Made by a program: the position numbers and the translations under genes. From Pseudopedobacter sp037968815 (GTDB lineage: Bacteria; Bacteroidota; Bacteroidia; Sphingobacteriales; Sphingobacteriaceae), in assembly GCA_037968815.1 (NCBI GenBank), contig JBBKWF010000015.1:59567-123566 (forward strand): a stretch of DNA of 64,000 bases. Direction: 5' to 3'. The notes below the pieces were generated by a model that ran no database searches, had not been told where the DNA came from, and saw nothing but the letters and a program-made list of their open reading frames with translations. Positions 37,893-46,083 of the stretch are shown piece after piece. Numbering within the stretch: the stretch's first letter is position 1; the number at the start of each line of letters is the position of its first letter.

Positions 37893-38324
37893 TTATTCAG
37901 GAATATAGTTCGCCCATTTTGACTCGTAATTTAAACCTGGAGATAACCAATATAAAAGCATCATTCTAGAATATCGATAGTTCATCGGAGAAAAAGCAAG
38001 AACGCCCACCGCAATCAACAAAAAATAATGCCATAAATAATCATACTCTGCGGGCAAACCTAAAATATAAGAGGCAACACTTATAGTTATAATTTCCGCA
38101 ATACTTAGGGCATAACTAGCAAACATCGCTACATAAAAGTAGCCGGGCTCACGTTCAAATTTCAGTTTACATACAGGGCAAACCTCATTCATTTTTTTTG
38201 TATTTAGCGCATATGTTGCTCCAGTAAAAACCTGTCCTTGCCTGCAACGCGGACATTTCGCTTCTAAAAAACCTCTCCATTCGGATATTTGCCTTTGTGC
38301 TTTATGATGATTATTATTTTCCAT
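37893..38324 (-). CDS. DUF983 membrane protein
   Basis: 143-aa protein with a zinc-ribbon-like cysteine arrangement (KCPRCRQGQVF and VCPVCKLKFE) followed by two hydrophobic helices (about residues 63-85 and 95-115), as in the DUF983 family. The ATG at 38324 (MENNNHHKAQ) is two bases after the AraC-family stop, so the two genes are co-transcribed. A longer frame to 38456 lies inside the regulator gene and is rejected as start. Function of the family is unknown; membrane location is clear. Confidence 0.88.
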   Translation of the reverse strand: MENNNHHKAQRQISEWRGFLEAKCPRCRQGQVFTGATYALNTKKMNEVCPVCKLKFEREPGYFYVAMFASYALSIAEIITISVASYILGLPAEYDYLWHYFLLIAVGVLAFSPMNYRYSRMMLLYWLSPGLNYESKWANYIPE

Positions 38325-38325
38325 G

Positions 38326-39192
38326 TTATATGATTTTCTTTCTAAATTTTTCTGGGGTTTCTTGCTCGTATTTTTTGAAAAATCGGACAAAATAAGAGAC
38401 ATCTTTAAAACCAAGGTCAACCGAAATTTGTTGTACGGTGAACTCGGCATTGACAAGCAATCTTTTAGCTTCCAACAATATCCTGTTCCTAATGAGTTGT
38501 CCAGCCGAAACCCCTAATTGATCTTTACAAAGGGCATTTAGATGATTCGGTGTAACATAAAGCAAGTTTGCATAATCTCGCGGAAACTGATATACTTTGT
38601 AATGCGTTTCTAAAAGCTTTCTGAAATTGTTCAAAAGTAGACGGTTGTAATTGATCGGTTGCTCAGTGTTTGGCGCACAAGATTTGCCCACTAAAATAAA
38701 AAGTTCTAAAATAAGTATGCGCAGTAAATCATCGCTGAAAGGATGTTGCGCTGTTTTAGCTTTGATGGCTGCTTCAAAAATTCTTTTTGCATCCTCGCTA
38801 TCCTGTTCTACTAACGTGAATAAATTTGTATCAAAAGCACTGTTCAAAAAATTGAATTTTTGCAGATAACCTGGGTCGGCTAAAAAAGAATGAAAAAAGT
38901 CGGGTTTAAAATTTAAAATGTAACCGTCTGGTGGCATTTCAAACATCCAATTGTGTACTTGACCCGGGCTCATGAAATAAATTACCCCCGGATTAATGGA
39001 GTACTTTTCAAAATCTATCAATTGGCTACCACTTCCCTTTGTAAAATAAACCAAATGGTAAAAGGAGTGCCGATGGGTAGTAAAAAGGTGGTTGTTCCGC
39101 TGTAGATAATCTGCAAAACGGTCAATCATCACATCGGCGCTTTCATTTCCGTCTATCTCATGTAGTTCAAAAACAGGAATCTTCACTTTCAT
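38326..39192 (-). CDS. AraC-family transcriptional regulator
   Basis: 288-aa regulator. The N-terminal cupin-like sensing domain (about residues 20-150; HSFYHLVYFTKGSGSQLIDF, YFMSPGQVHNWMF) precedes a double helix-turn-helix DNA-binding domain (about 190-286) with LYVTPNHLNALCKDQLG and the signature VQQISVDLGFKDVSYFVRFFKK. The ligand is not identifiable. The gene is upstream of DUF983, which may be its target. The stretch after its start contains relic DNA. Confidence 0.94.
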   Translation of the reverse strand: MKVKIPVFELHEIDGNESADVMIDRFADYLQRNNHLFTTHRHSFYHLVYFTKGSGSQLIDFEKYSINPGVIYFMSPGQVHNWMFEMPPDGYILNFKPDFFHSFLADPGYLQKFNFLNSAFDTNLFTLVEQDSEDAKRIFEAAIKAKTAQHPFSDDLLRILILELFILVGKSCAPNTEQPINYNRLLLNNFRKLLETHYKVYQFPRDYANLLYVTPNHLNALCKDQLGVSAGQLIRNRILLEAKRLLVNAEFTVQQISVDLGFKDVSYFVRFFKKYEQETPEKFRKKII

Positions 39193-39284
39193 CTAGCAAA
39201 AGTAGCCACAAAACTAATGACAAACGGGGTATTATTGGTGGGATTTATGGTACTTTTTACTGATTTATGGAATTAAATACTTAA

Positions 39285-39389
39285 CAAGGTCAAGAATTAA
39301 TAAAGCTTATTAAAAAAAAGGACACCTAACAAATATTACCGTTGAGGAACTTTCAAGACTTGGAAGATATACAGGAAATATTATTAGCA
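39285..39389 (+). pseudogene. Relic of a serine recombinase gene
   Basis: About 105 bp aligned with bases 47206-47309 of the intact island recombinase, at close to nine in ten identical positions by eye. The matching segment encodes QGQELIKLIEKG through EELSRLGR. A net +2 insertion in the A run gives a frameshift and an in-frame TAA, and both gene ends are missing. It lies outside the present island boundary, so it records another recombinase-bearing element here. Confidence 0.85.
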
Positions 39390-39494
39390 CAAGGGATTAG
39401 AAATAAACTGATGAAACCAGTTAAGATTTTGATTTTATGCCGTTGTTTTATTTGATGAGTTTTAGTTATTGATTTTGTATAAAGTTGTATTTTG
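39390..39494 (-). pseudogene. Relic of a DUF6503 paralogue start (direct repeat copy B)
   Basis: Near-copy of 37261-37366. On the minus strand it still reads KIKILTGFISLFLIPC, a lipoprotein signal peptide, but one base is lost at the start codon (ATG to ATA). The reading frame then runs into the recombinase relic in antisense. It ends about 12 bp from the stop of the TPR-TlpA gene. Confidence 0.8.
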
Positions 39495-39506
39495 TCATGA
39501 ACTTAG

Positions 39507-40991
39507 TCAATAATTAATTAAATCGTTTATCATCCATTCTAAACATTCATCTGAATCATCATGTACTAAGAAACCCTTAAATACTATTTTACCATCTTTA
39601 TCAATCAAAAAGTTTGTAGGATACCCAGTAACAGCTAGATTACCCTTATTACCATATATATCATCATTAAGTGGTATAAACGTAAAATTCGTTTTATCTA
39701 AAAATGATTTCACAAATATATCCTCTTTTGGATTCACATTAACGGCCAAATAGACTAATTCATTTCTGTCAACTTTCTTTAAAACATTTTCTATATGTGG
39801 CATTTCTCTTCTGCAAGGCCCACAGCTAGGGAACCAGAAACTGAGTAAGATAACTTTACCTTTAAAATCAGATAAAGAAACCTGATTAGAATCTAAAAGA
39901 TTTGTTCTAACAAGATTATAAGCTTGTTCAACATCTTTATAACGAAATTGCCGTATCTCACTATCAATTTCCTGCTTATTCTTACCAATCAAACTTCCAT
40001 AGTGATTTAATAAGTCGTAAACTTCTTTTTTTGGCTTATTTGAAAATTCCTCGAAAATTATGCTGTAACTGCTATCAGGCATTCCCATTAGTTGATAACA
40101 GCTGGCCTTTAATTTTATTAAGGAAAAATCTGCATGTATAAAACTGTGAGAAAAAGTATCTCTTAATTTTATCTTATTGAGCCATAAAATTGCCGAATCT
40201 GGTTGATTGTTGTTTAAGAAAGTATTTGCCGATAAATATTGTTTGGCTATTTTTATTAAATATTGCCAATGTAACCTATCATCATCTTTTCTAATTACCA
40301 TACTAGTTGATAATTCTAGGGCGTTTAAATAGGTTCCATTATTAATTAATAAATCATAAAGAATATCCATACCTGTCAAGAAACTCTCATTAGGATTATC
40401 TTTGTAAAGCGTATATAATTGGTCTAGATAAATTTTCTTTAATAATTCTGATTTTTCTTTTAAAGCTAAATGTAATAGAGCTTTGGCACCGGTTTCTTCA
40501 GATCTGAATTTTCTCACGACTTCAAGCATGCTTGAATCAGCAAATTCTTTGTTTTTACTGTAATTTGAATAAGCTGCCTGAAATGCATATTTGCCGTTTT
40601 TTTGATCTAAATTCTTTGCCTGCTCTGCATAAGATACTTCATTATTTAAATCCCCCATTTTCTGAAATTGAATTGCCAAAAGATAATATGCCTCTGCTGA
40701 TTTTGGATTAATTTTTATTGCTCTTGATAAATACTTTAAAGCTTCAGGGTTTTCTCTACGGATCAAATATTTGCCAATTGTAAACGGAATGATATATGAA
40801 TTAGGACATGCAGTAAGTAATTTATCGTAAACTTTAATTAATTCGTTTTCATCATTAATTTCATGAATTAATTTTTCATTCAAAGAGACATTTTCAGAAT
40901 TTTCAATAATCTCTGACACTAATTGATTATTATTTTGAGCTAAAGCTTGAGTAAACACTAAAGCAAAAAAAATTGTCATTATTCTTTTCAT
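39507..40991 (-). CDS. TPR and TlpA-like thioredoxin fusion protein
   Basis: 494-aa exported protein. Signal peptide about residues 1-18 (FTQALAQ). The first half has TPR-like helices (about 65-150; EALKYLSRAIKINPKSAEAY, NNEVSYAEQAKNLDQKN). The C-terminal domain (about 355-494) is a TlpA/ResA-like thioredoxin fold with FPSCGPCRREM (CXXC) and GYPTNFLIDKDGKIVF (cis-Pro). Likely a periplasmic thiol-disulphide oxidoreductase. Such fusions often stand beside peptide natural-product loci in this phylum, and a Cys-rich GG peptide relic lies just upstream. Last intact gene before the island. Confidence 0.9.
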   Translation of the reverse strand: MKRIMTIFFALVFTQALAQNNNQLVSEIIENSENVSLNEKLIHEINDENELIKVYDKLLTACPNSYIIPFTIGKYLIRRENPEALKYLSRAIKINPKSAEAYYLLAIQFQKMGDLNNEVSYAEQAKNLDQKNGKYAFQAAYSNYSKNKEFADSSMLEVVRKFRSEETGAKALLHLALKEKSELLKKIYLDQLYTLYKDNPNESFLTGMDILYDLLINNGTYLNALELSTSMVIRKDDDRLHWQYLIKIAKQYLSANTFLNNNQPDSAILWLNKIKLRDTFSHSFIHADFSLIKLKASCYQLMGMPDSSYSIIFEEFSNKPKKEVYDLLNHYGSLIGKNKQEIDSEIRQFRYKDVEQAYNLVRTNLLDSNQVSLSDFKGKVILLSFWFPSCGPCRREMPHIENVLKKVDRNELVYLAVNVNPKEDIFVKSFLDKTNFTFIPLNDDIYGNKGNLAVTGYPTNFLIDKDGKIVFKGFLVHDDSDECLEWMINDLINY

Positions 40992-41041
40992 TTCAAATTT
41001 AGTTTATAACAATGAGACAAATTCCCTCATTGCTTTTATAA

Positions 41042-41167
41042 CTATGATGTGAACACTCCATAAAATATTACATAAGCATCTACTAATAAACAAGTTACTT
41101 GATCACAAGGTAAATAATCATTATGACGATAACCATCTGTTATACAAAACTCATCACAAAATCCGCC
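41042..41167 (-). pseudogene. Possible truncated GG-type Cys-rich peptide
   Basis: Open frame on the minus strand that reads GGFCDEFCITDGYRHN and then continues to LVDAYVIFYGVFTS and a stop at 41042. It has four Cys in the first 26 residues after a double Gly. Going upstream, the same frame runs straight into the attachment repeat, where it meets the stop codon of the displaced mnmE 3' end, so no leader or start remains. It is 50 bp upstream of the TPR-TlpA gene on the same strand. It resembles the core of a Bacteroidota GG-leader natural-product precursor, but chance cannot be excluded. Confidence 0.35.
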
Positions 41168-41168
41168 T

Positions 41169-41203
41169 AACAAAAGAAACAATAGTTACTTCCCGATACA
41201 GAA
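41169..41203. repeat. Left attachment site of the island (displaced mnmE 3' end)
   Basis: 35 bp matching 54308-54342 with two mismatches. On the minus strand it encodes FCIGK and a stop, i.e. the mnmE C-terminus, followed by 17 bp of sequence beyond the stop. Because mnmE itself is at the other end, this copy is the displaced target sequence. Confidence 0.9.
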
Positions 41204-41212
41204 AGTGAATAA

Positions 41213-41226
41213 TTATTGATTATCAA
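41213..41226. repeat. Inverted 14-bp repeat near the left island end
   Basis: TTATTGATTATCAA, exact reverse complement of 54277-54290. Both copies lie inside the island close to each attachment core (about 10 and 17 bp away), suggesting arm-type sites for integrase or accessory proteins. Confidence 0.5.
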
Positions 41227-41387
41227 TTGTTTACTCAAATAAAGTAACAAATATGAAACAAAATTTACGGATACAATGTGAAATTAATTGAATTTCTGTA
41301 ACGTAATACGGAAATAGCACAGTTTAAAAATAGAATATGATTTGTTATATACAAATATAATACTGCTAAATAATTTTAGTGTTAAAA

Positions 41388-41395
41388 TAATTTTG
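41388..41395 (+). promoter_or_regulatory. Possible Bacteroidota -7 element of the cargo operon
   Basis: TAATTTTG fits the TAnnTTTG -7 consensus, about 47 bp before the ATG at 41442. No clear TTTG -33 element is seen at the right distance, so the call is weak. Confidence 0.3.
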
Positions 41396-41441
41396 ACTCT
41401 AAAACTTTCAACGACTATTTATTTATAAATTAGATGTAATT

Positions 41442-43196
41442 ATGCCTAATGAAATAGATAAAAAAATTAAAGAGCTATCACTACAGCTTAAAAAAGAAGT
41501 ATCTGAATATGAATTGGAAAGTTTTGCTGGCTTCTTTACTTATTCTATCAAATATCCATCAAAAGATGATAAACAAGTTTTAAATAAATTTCAATCAAGA
41601 TTAAAAGACTTTTTATATCTAATAGCATTAAATGCTACATCAGAATTGAGAGGTAATAAGTTGATGGTATTCAATGACCCCAACATACAAAGGTGGGCTA
41701 ATATATTAGATGAAATAAAAAAACTCTATCAAAAAAATGTTTTAGGTGACCTAGCTGAATTTGATAATAGTTTGGAAAACAAGAAAAGAATTATTCAATA
41801 CTTTTCTTTTCATACATATTTTGAAAATGGCACTTTAAGTTATATGGAACAAGATTTGGATCATTTGGATCGAGTTTTCACTCCATATGATGATTATTTA
41901 ATAAATGATTTTGGAATAGAAATAGAATTTTTAATAAATCTTTACAGATTTTCAGAATTGGTAAGTAATGAAAAGTATAAACGAAGTAAAGCATATGAGA
42001 AAACTCCTGAATTCTTAGCGTTTTTGAAAGCTTTTAAAGGAGATAATTGGGATGAATGTGTTGAAAAATTGCCCAATCAAATTTTTAATGCTTTTTGCGA
42101 ATTTGGAGACTGCTCTCATAAATCCTTAAAATTCACCAGAGAAGAATATTGTTCTGCGTTTCCATCAAAAAAAATTGATTTTTTTCTCAAACACTTTACT
42201 TTTCAACCTTTGCCTGATGAAAATTATTTGTTTTTCACACAATCAAATCCGCTAGATGATAAACCTATACTTCAACTTCCATCTGGTGAATATTTATACA
42301 CTTATCAAAAGCAAATACCTATTACTATAGGAAAGTTTCTCTTTCAGCATTTATTATCGAAGGAAAAATTGAAAGATAAAATACGAAGTCATAGAGAAAA
42401 ATCATTGGAGAAAAAAACAGAAAATATTTTTAAAAACTTTTTCAATAAGGAATCACACACATTTTTTTACTCAAATTATCACTCTAAAAAAAACACAGAA
42501 CAAGATTTGCTAATCCTTTCAAGACGGACTGCTTTTATAATAGAAGTTAAGGCTTCGAAATTTCGAGAGCCTTTCAGAAACCCAAATGGATTTAAAAGAT
42601 TAGAATCTGACTTTAAAGACTCAATCCAATATGGTTATGAACAATGTTTAAGAATTGAAGATTTGTTTTATGATGACCAGCCATTCTCTATTTTCGATAA
42701 AAATGAGAAATTACTTTATGAAATAGACCCTAAAAAATATGAGGAAGTATTTTCAATAGTTGTTACTTTAGAAAGGCTTGGGTCAATACAATCAGACTTA
42801 GGTCTAATGCTAAACAAAGAGGAGAATGTAGATTACCCTTGGTCAGTCTATATTGATGATTTAGAAACTTTTCTAATGGCATTAAGGAAAGTTAAAAACT
42901 CGCCTATAGTAGCATTTAAGGAATTTCTAAGAGATCGACATAAACTTCATGGAAAAGCCTATATTACAGATGAAATGGATGTTTGTGGAACTTTTTTATC
43001 AAATCCAAAGTTGTTTAAAGAAATCGCTACAAATAAGGATGCTTCTGCGACCTTTTTACCTGATAATCAGCAAATATTTGATGATCTCTACTTCACAGGA
43101 CTTGGTTTTAAAGATGAATTATTCATAGAAAATAAAAAGTTAAAAAAATTCAAGGATATTAACAGAACTCAAGCTTGGGTTTATAAAAAGAGATGA
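41442..43196 (+). CDS. PD-(D/E)XK nuclease-like protein, first gene of KAP cargo operon
   Basis: 584-aa cytoplasmic protein of no recognised named family. The first 300 or so residues are helical and charged. The C-terminal half has the marks of a PD-(D/E)XK (NERD/Mrr-like) nuclease: a helix with Glu near 327 (EKKTENIFKNFF), Asp355 in TEQDLLILS, E368-V-K370 in AFIIEVKAS, and a following SIQYGYEQ helix with Gln. Nucleic-acid cleavage is inferred from this motif set. Its stop overlaps the next ATG (ATGA), so it is translationally coupled. It is the probable effector of the operon. Confidence 0.7.
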   Translation: MPNEIDKKIKELSLQLKKEVSEYELESFAGFFTYSIKYPSKDDKQVLNKFQSRLKDFLYLIALNATSELRGNKLMVFNDPNIQRWANILDEIKKLYQKNVLGDLAEFDNSLENKKRIIQYFSFHTYFENGTLSYMEQDLDHLDRVFTPYDDYLINDFGIEIEFLINLYRFSELVSNEKYKRSKAYEKTPEFLAFLKAFKGDNWDECVEKLPNQIFNAFCEFGDCSHKSLKFTREEYCSAFPSKKIDFFLKHFTFQPLPDENYLFFTQSNPLDDKPILQLPSGEYLYTYQKQIPITIGKFLFQHLLSKEKLKDKIRSHREKSLEKKTENIFKNFFNKESHTFFYSNYHSKKNTEQDLLILSRRTAFIIEVKASKFREPFRNPNGFKRLESDFKDSIQYGYEQCLRIEDLFYDDQPFSIFDKNEKLLYEIDPKKYEEVFSIVVTLERLGSIQSDLGLMLNKEENVDYPWSVYIDDLETFLMALRKVKNSPIVAFKEFLRDRHKLHGKAYITDEMDVCGTFLSNPKLFKEIATNKDASATFLPDNQQIFDDLYFTGLGFKDELFIENKKLKKFKDINRTQAWVYKKR

Positions 43197-43477
43197 AATC
43201 AAACCTTCAAATATATAAATGGAAAATAAAAAAGGGTGCATTCGCATATATGTGTACTGTTCTCAATTTCTCTGATGCAGTTGATTTCAGAATGGATGAG
43301 AAAATTTGCAGAATTACAGTTACGTCATATACTATTAAAGATAATATTAAGACAATATTCCATAAGGAACTTTCAGGAGACTATTTGTTTCAAGTAAAAA
43401 TAAATGGGATTGATGATAGGGAGTTTCTTATTCTGCAGAGTCAATTAATTGAATTAGATGAAATCGTTTTTCCGTAA
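43193..43477 (+). CDS. Small protein of unknown function in KAP cargo operon
   Basis: 94-aa protein, beta-rich by eye (AYMCTVLNFSDAVDF, RITVTSYTIKD, FQVKINGIDDREFLIL). No family recognised. It overlaps the nuclease-like gene by 4 bp and the KAP gene by 20 bp, so it is embedded in one transcript and probably made in step with both. Confidence 0.65.
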   Translation: MKSNLQIYKWKIKKGAFAYMCTVLNFSDAVDFRMDEKICRITVTSYTIKDNIKTIFHKELSGDYLFQVKINGIDDREFLILQSQLIELDEIVFP

Positions 43478-45548
43478 TTTTCTAAATCCTTTTAATATAA
43501 TGGAAAAGGCAAAATTTTTCATTTCAACTTTTATTGAAAAAAACTGTTCAACTAAAAGAATAATTTCAATAATTTTAGTTTTATTCGTCTTCACATTTCA
43601 TATATACCTTCTTGAGAAGTATAACTCATTAATTGTCACACCAATTCTATCTACTTTTGATGATTCAGTAGTTACTTCAACTGCTTTAATTATTAGTGGA
43701 ATCTGTACAATTCTATTTTTTATTTATTGGTTTCGGAAGAAAGTATTAATAGACTTCTCAACCTTCATCTTTTCATTAGTGTTTTTTGTGATTTATTGTT
43801 TTTTTAGATTTTTCACTGAAGAATACACGTTTGCTCCAATAGAGACTTCAATTAAATATTCTGACTATTTACTTTTAGTGTCAACAGGAATAATTTCATT
43901 AAAAATGAGAGAACTATTTTTACATGTCCCTCATCCTATATATTTAGAAAACTCTTTCCTAATTGATCAACCAATACAACACTCAAATTCAGATTTACTG
44001 GGACGTAAACGTTTTGCTGAAAAGTTATCTGAAAGTATTCAATCTAAATCAGTTCAAGAAAATATAGGTTCATTAGCGATTGGAATATTAGGATCATGGG
44101 GTTCTGGTAAGACCTCGTTTGTAAATATGGTCTTACAAGATTTACTACAAAAAGATCGATTAGTTATCAGGTTTAATCCATGGCTAAATTCTTCTCCCGA
44201 ACAGATTATTAATGACTTTTTCAATCTTTTGACCTCCGAGTTGAGCAAATATGATTCTACAATTTCATTACAAATTAATAATTATGCTAAAACTATTTTA
44301 GAATCTAACAGCTCAAAAATATTAAGTAATCTATTTTCACTAAGTGAAAATCTAAGTAAGAAAAATTTGTATGAAAGAGTAAATGCAAATCTTAATAATA
44401 TAAAGAAGCAAGTTGTAGTTTTTATAGATGATTTAGATAGACTGGATAAAAAGGAAATAATAGAAGTATTACGTATTGTAAGAAACACCGGAAATTTCAG
44501 CAATATAACATATATAGTTGCCTATGATAAAAAATATGTCCAAGAAGCTATTAAAGTGTACAACACTCATAATCATTCCTACTTCTTAGAAAAGATATTC
44601 CAATTTGAATTTGAACTTCCAGTTTATGAGTTTAGAGAAACAAGGCAATTTCTCCAATTAAACCTTTATAAAAAACTTGATCCAAAATTTCATTCTCAGA
44701 TAGATTTTATTTTAAATAAAAAAAATAAAGCTTATGAACTAACTAGTAAAATAATATTAACCCACAGAGATGCGATTAGATTTATCAACTCATTTTGCTT
44801 TGAGTTTAACGAAATCATGAACGATGTATATCTGTATGATTTTTATTTAATCCATTTACTAAAATTAAAATACAATTTTTTCTCTCAAGATTTAATAGAA
44901 AAATGGAATATATTTTTCATAACCGATTATCAAGATAGGAAACGCTCATATTTAAGATTAAGAAAAACAAGCGAGAAGAATATACAAGATAATAACTATG
45001 AATATATGATGTTTTGGGGATTTAATGATTCTAAAGCTCAAAAAAGCTCACTGCCTGATCCATTCATAATTTTCGATTATTTAACTGAAAATCAAACACA
45101 CAATAACATTTCAAAATATGAAGTGATTATTATTCAAGAGTTGATACAAGAACTCTTGGATTTACAAAAAGAAGTACCTGACAGTAAAAACGAGAATTAT
45201 AAAATGTTAGCCTATCCTAAAAATTTTTATAAATATTTCTCCCTTCAATTACTTTACAATGAAATTCCTTCATATGAATTTGACAATGTTAGAATTGGCA
45301 AATTTGATATTTATCAACAAAAATTAGAAGAATGGATAAATGAAAATATTTTATCATTAGTTGATAAAATATTCAGTGTTAAAGATTTTAACTCAAAAAA
45401 CGAATTTGAGAATCACATAAAAGCATTATTTAAATTGGGATCATATTTGATGGAAGATAACAAGACTAATTTATTTGATTTCGCTTACTTAAGTTCAAAT
45501 TTCAAGCAGAACCATAAAAATGAAATCTATAATACAGGGGGAATTTGA
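43458..45548 (+). CDS. KAP-family P-loop NTPase with membrane segments
   Basis: 696-aa membrane NTPase. Hydrophobic helices lie at about residues 33-50, 72-92, 98-117 and 136-148, inserted before the nucleotide site as in the KAP group. Walker A is GSWGSGKTS (212-220), the KAP-typical RFNPWLNSSPEQ follows, and Walker B is VVVFIDDLDRLD (319-330). The region YIVAYDKKYVQEAI to EKIFQFEFELPVYEF matches KAP NTPases. Some KAP-like NTPases are part of known anti-phage systems. ATG at 43458 overlaps the previous gene; an internal ATG at 43500 would also work. It is probably the sensor or membrane platform of the operon. Confidence 0.88.
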   Translation: MKSFFRNFLNPFNIMEKAKFFISTFIEKNCSTKRIISIILVLFVFTFHIYLLEKYNSLIVTPILSTFDDSVVTSTALIISGICTILFFIYWFRKKVLIDFSTFIFSLVFFVIYCFFRFFTEEYTFAPIETSIKYSDYLLLVSTGIISLKMRELFLHVPHPIYLENSFLIDQPIQHSNSDLLGRKRFAEKLSESIQSKSVQENIGSLAIGILGSWGSGKTSFVNMVLQDLLQKDRLVIRFNPWLNSSPEQIINDFFNLLTSELSKYDSTISLQINNYAKTILESNSSKILSNLFSLSENLSKKNLYERVNANLNNIKKQVVVFIDDLDRLDKKEIIEVLRIVRNTGNFSNITYIVAYDKKYVQEAIKVYNTHNHSYFLEKIFQFEFELPVYEFRETRQFLQLNLYKKLDPKFHSQIDFILNKKNKAYELTSKIILTHRDAIRFINSFCFEFNEIMNDVYLYDFYLIHLLKLKYNFFSQDLIEKWNIFFITDYQDRKRSYLRLRKTSEKNIQDNNYEYMMFWGFNDSKAQKSSLPDPFIIFDYLTENQTHNNISKYEVIIIQELIQELLDLQKEVPDSKNENYKMLAYPKNFYKYFSLQLLYNEIPSYEFDNVRIGKFDIYQQKLEEWINENILSLVDKIFSVKDFNSKNEFENHIKALFKLGSYLMEDNKTNLFDFAYLSSNFKQNHKNEIYNTGGI

Positions 45549-46068
45549 AACTTTCTTCTTTAGTGTATTTGATTCATCTAACGTTAATTTTGAAAGTTCA
45601 GTCATTGAATTCATTCTTTGTAAAGAGTACGAATTTCCAATTGAATTTGAAAAACTCTCAAATCTTAATTTAGAATATTTTAAGAATCATCTTAAAAACT
45701 CTGAAAACCTTGATAGCTTATCTACAATTTTATTTAGACGATGTTTAACTAAAGTCCCTGAATATGGTACAACTATTAATCCTATAGCTAAGGAGTTATT
45801 CAAAGAAAAAGTAAAAGAATCAGATTTAGGTAGATTTATTCTACAAAATAATGAAGTTCCAACTTTTTATTATTTAAACAGAAATGAATCGGCGTTTTAT
45901 TTCAATAACGATGAAGATTTTAAAAACTGGATTTTTAATAATGAGAAATTTGACAATCAATCTGATTATTTTAAAGAGTTTATAGATTTTTTTAACAAAT
46001 CTCAAGGCAATACTATTAGGTTTGACTTTAAATTTCTCACACCTATTAAATCGAATTCCTTTCTTTAA
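45520..46068 (+). CDS. Unknown protein of KAP cargo operon
   Basis: 182-aa soluble acidic protein rich in Phe, Asn and Glu, with alternating helices (EFILCKEYEFPIEFEKLS, LDSLSTILFRRCLTKVPEYG). No recognised motif. Its start overlaps the KAP gene end by 29 bp and its stop lies 15 bp before the cyclase-like gene, so it belongs to the same transcript. It may be a partner of the NTPase; that is context inference. Confidence 0.65.
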   Translation: MKSIIQGEFETFFFSVFDSSNVNFESSVIEFILCKEYEFPIEFEKLSNLNLEYFKNHLKNSENLDSLSTILFRRCLTKVPEYGTTINPIAKELFKEKVKESDLGRFILQNNEVPTFYYLNRNESAFYFNNDEDFKNWIFNNEKFDNQSDYFKEFIDFFNKSQGNTIRFDFKFLTPIKSNSFL

Positions 46069-46083
46069 TTATAAGCATCCAAT

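Larger units (their letters stand above)
39193..39506. other. Rearranged intergenic stretch made of gene relics
   Basis: 314 bp between the AraC and TPR-TlpA genes. Two relics are joined at about 39389/39390: a serine recombinase fragment (left) and a DUF6503 leader plus signal-peptide fragment (right). The first 90 bp are AT-rich without assigned content. Confidence 0.7.
40992..41441. other. Junction region: left flank and left end of the island
   Basis: 450 bp holding, from left to right, a possible Cys-rich peptide relic on the minus strand, the left 35-bp attachment repeat, a 14-bp inverted repeat that recurs at the other island end, and the presumed promoter of the cargo operon. Confidence 0.7.

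Noticed and set aside
38325..38456. N-terminal extension of DUF983 into the AraC-family gene
   Set aside because: The extension is antisense-free but lies inside the regulator's coding end and resembles no DUF983 protein; ATG at 38324 gives the family length.
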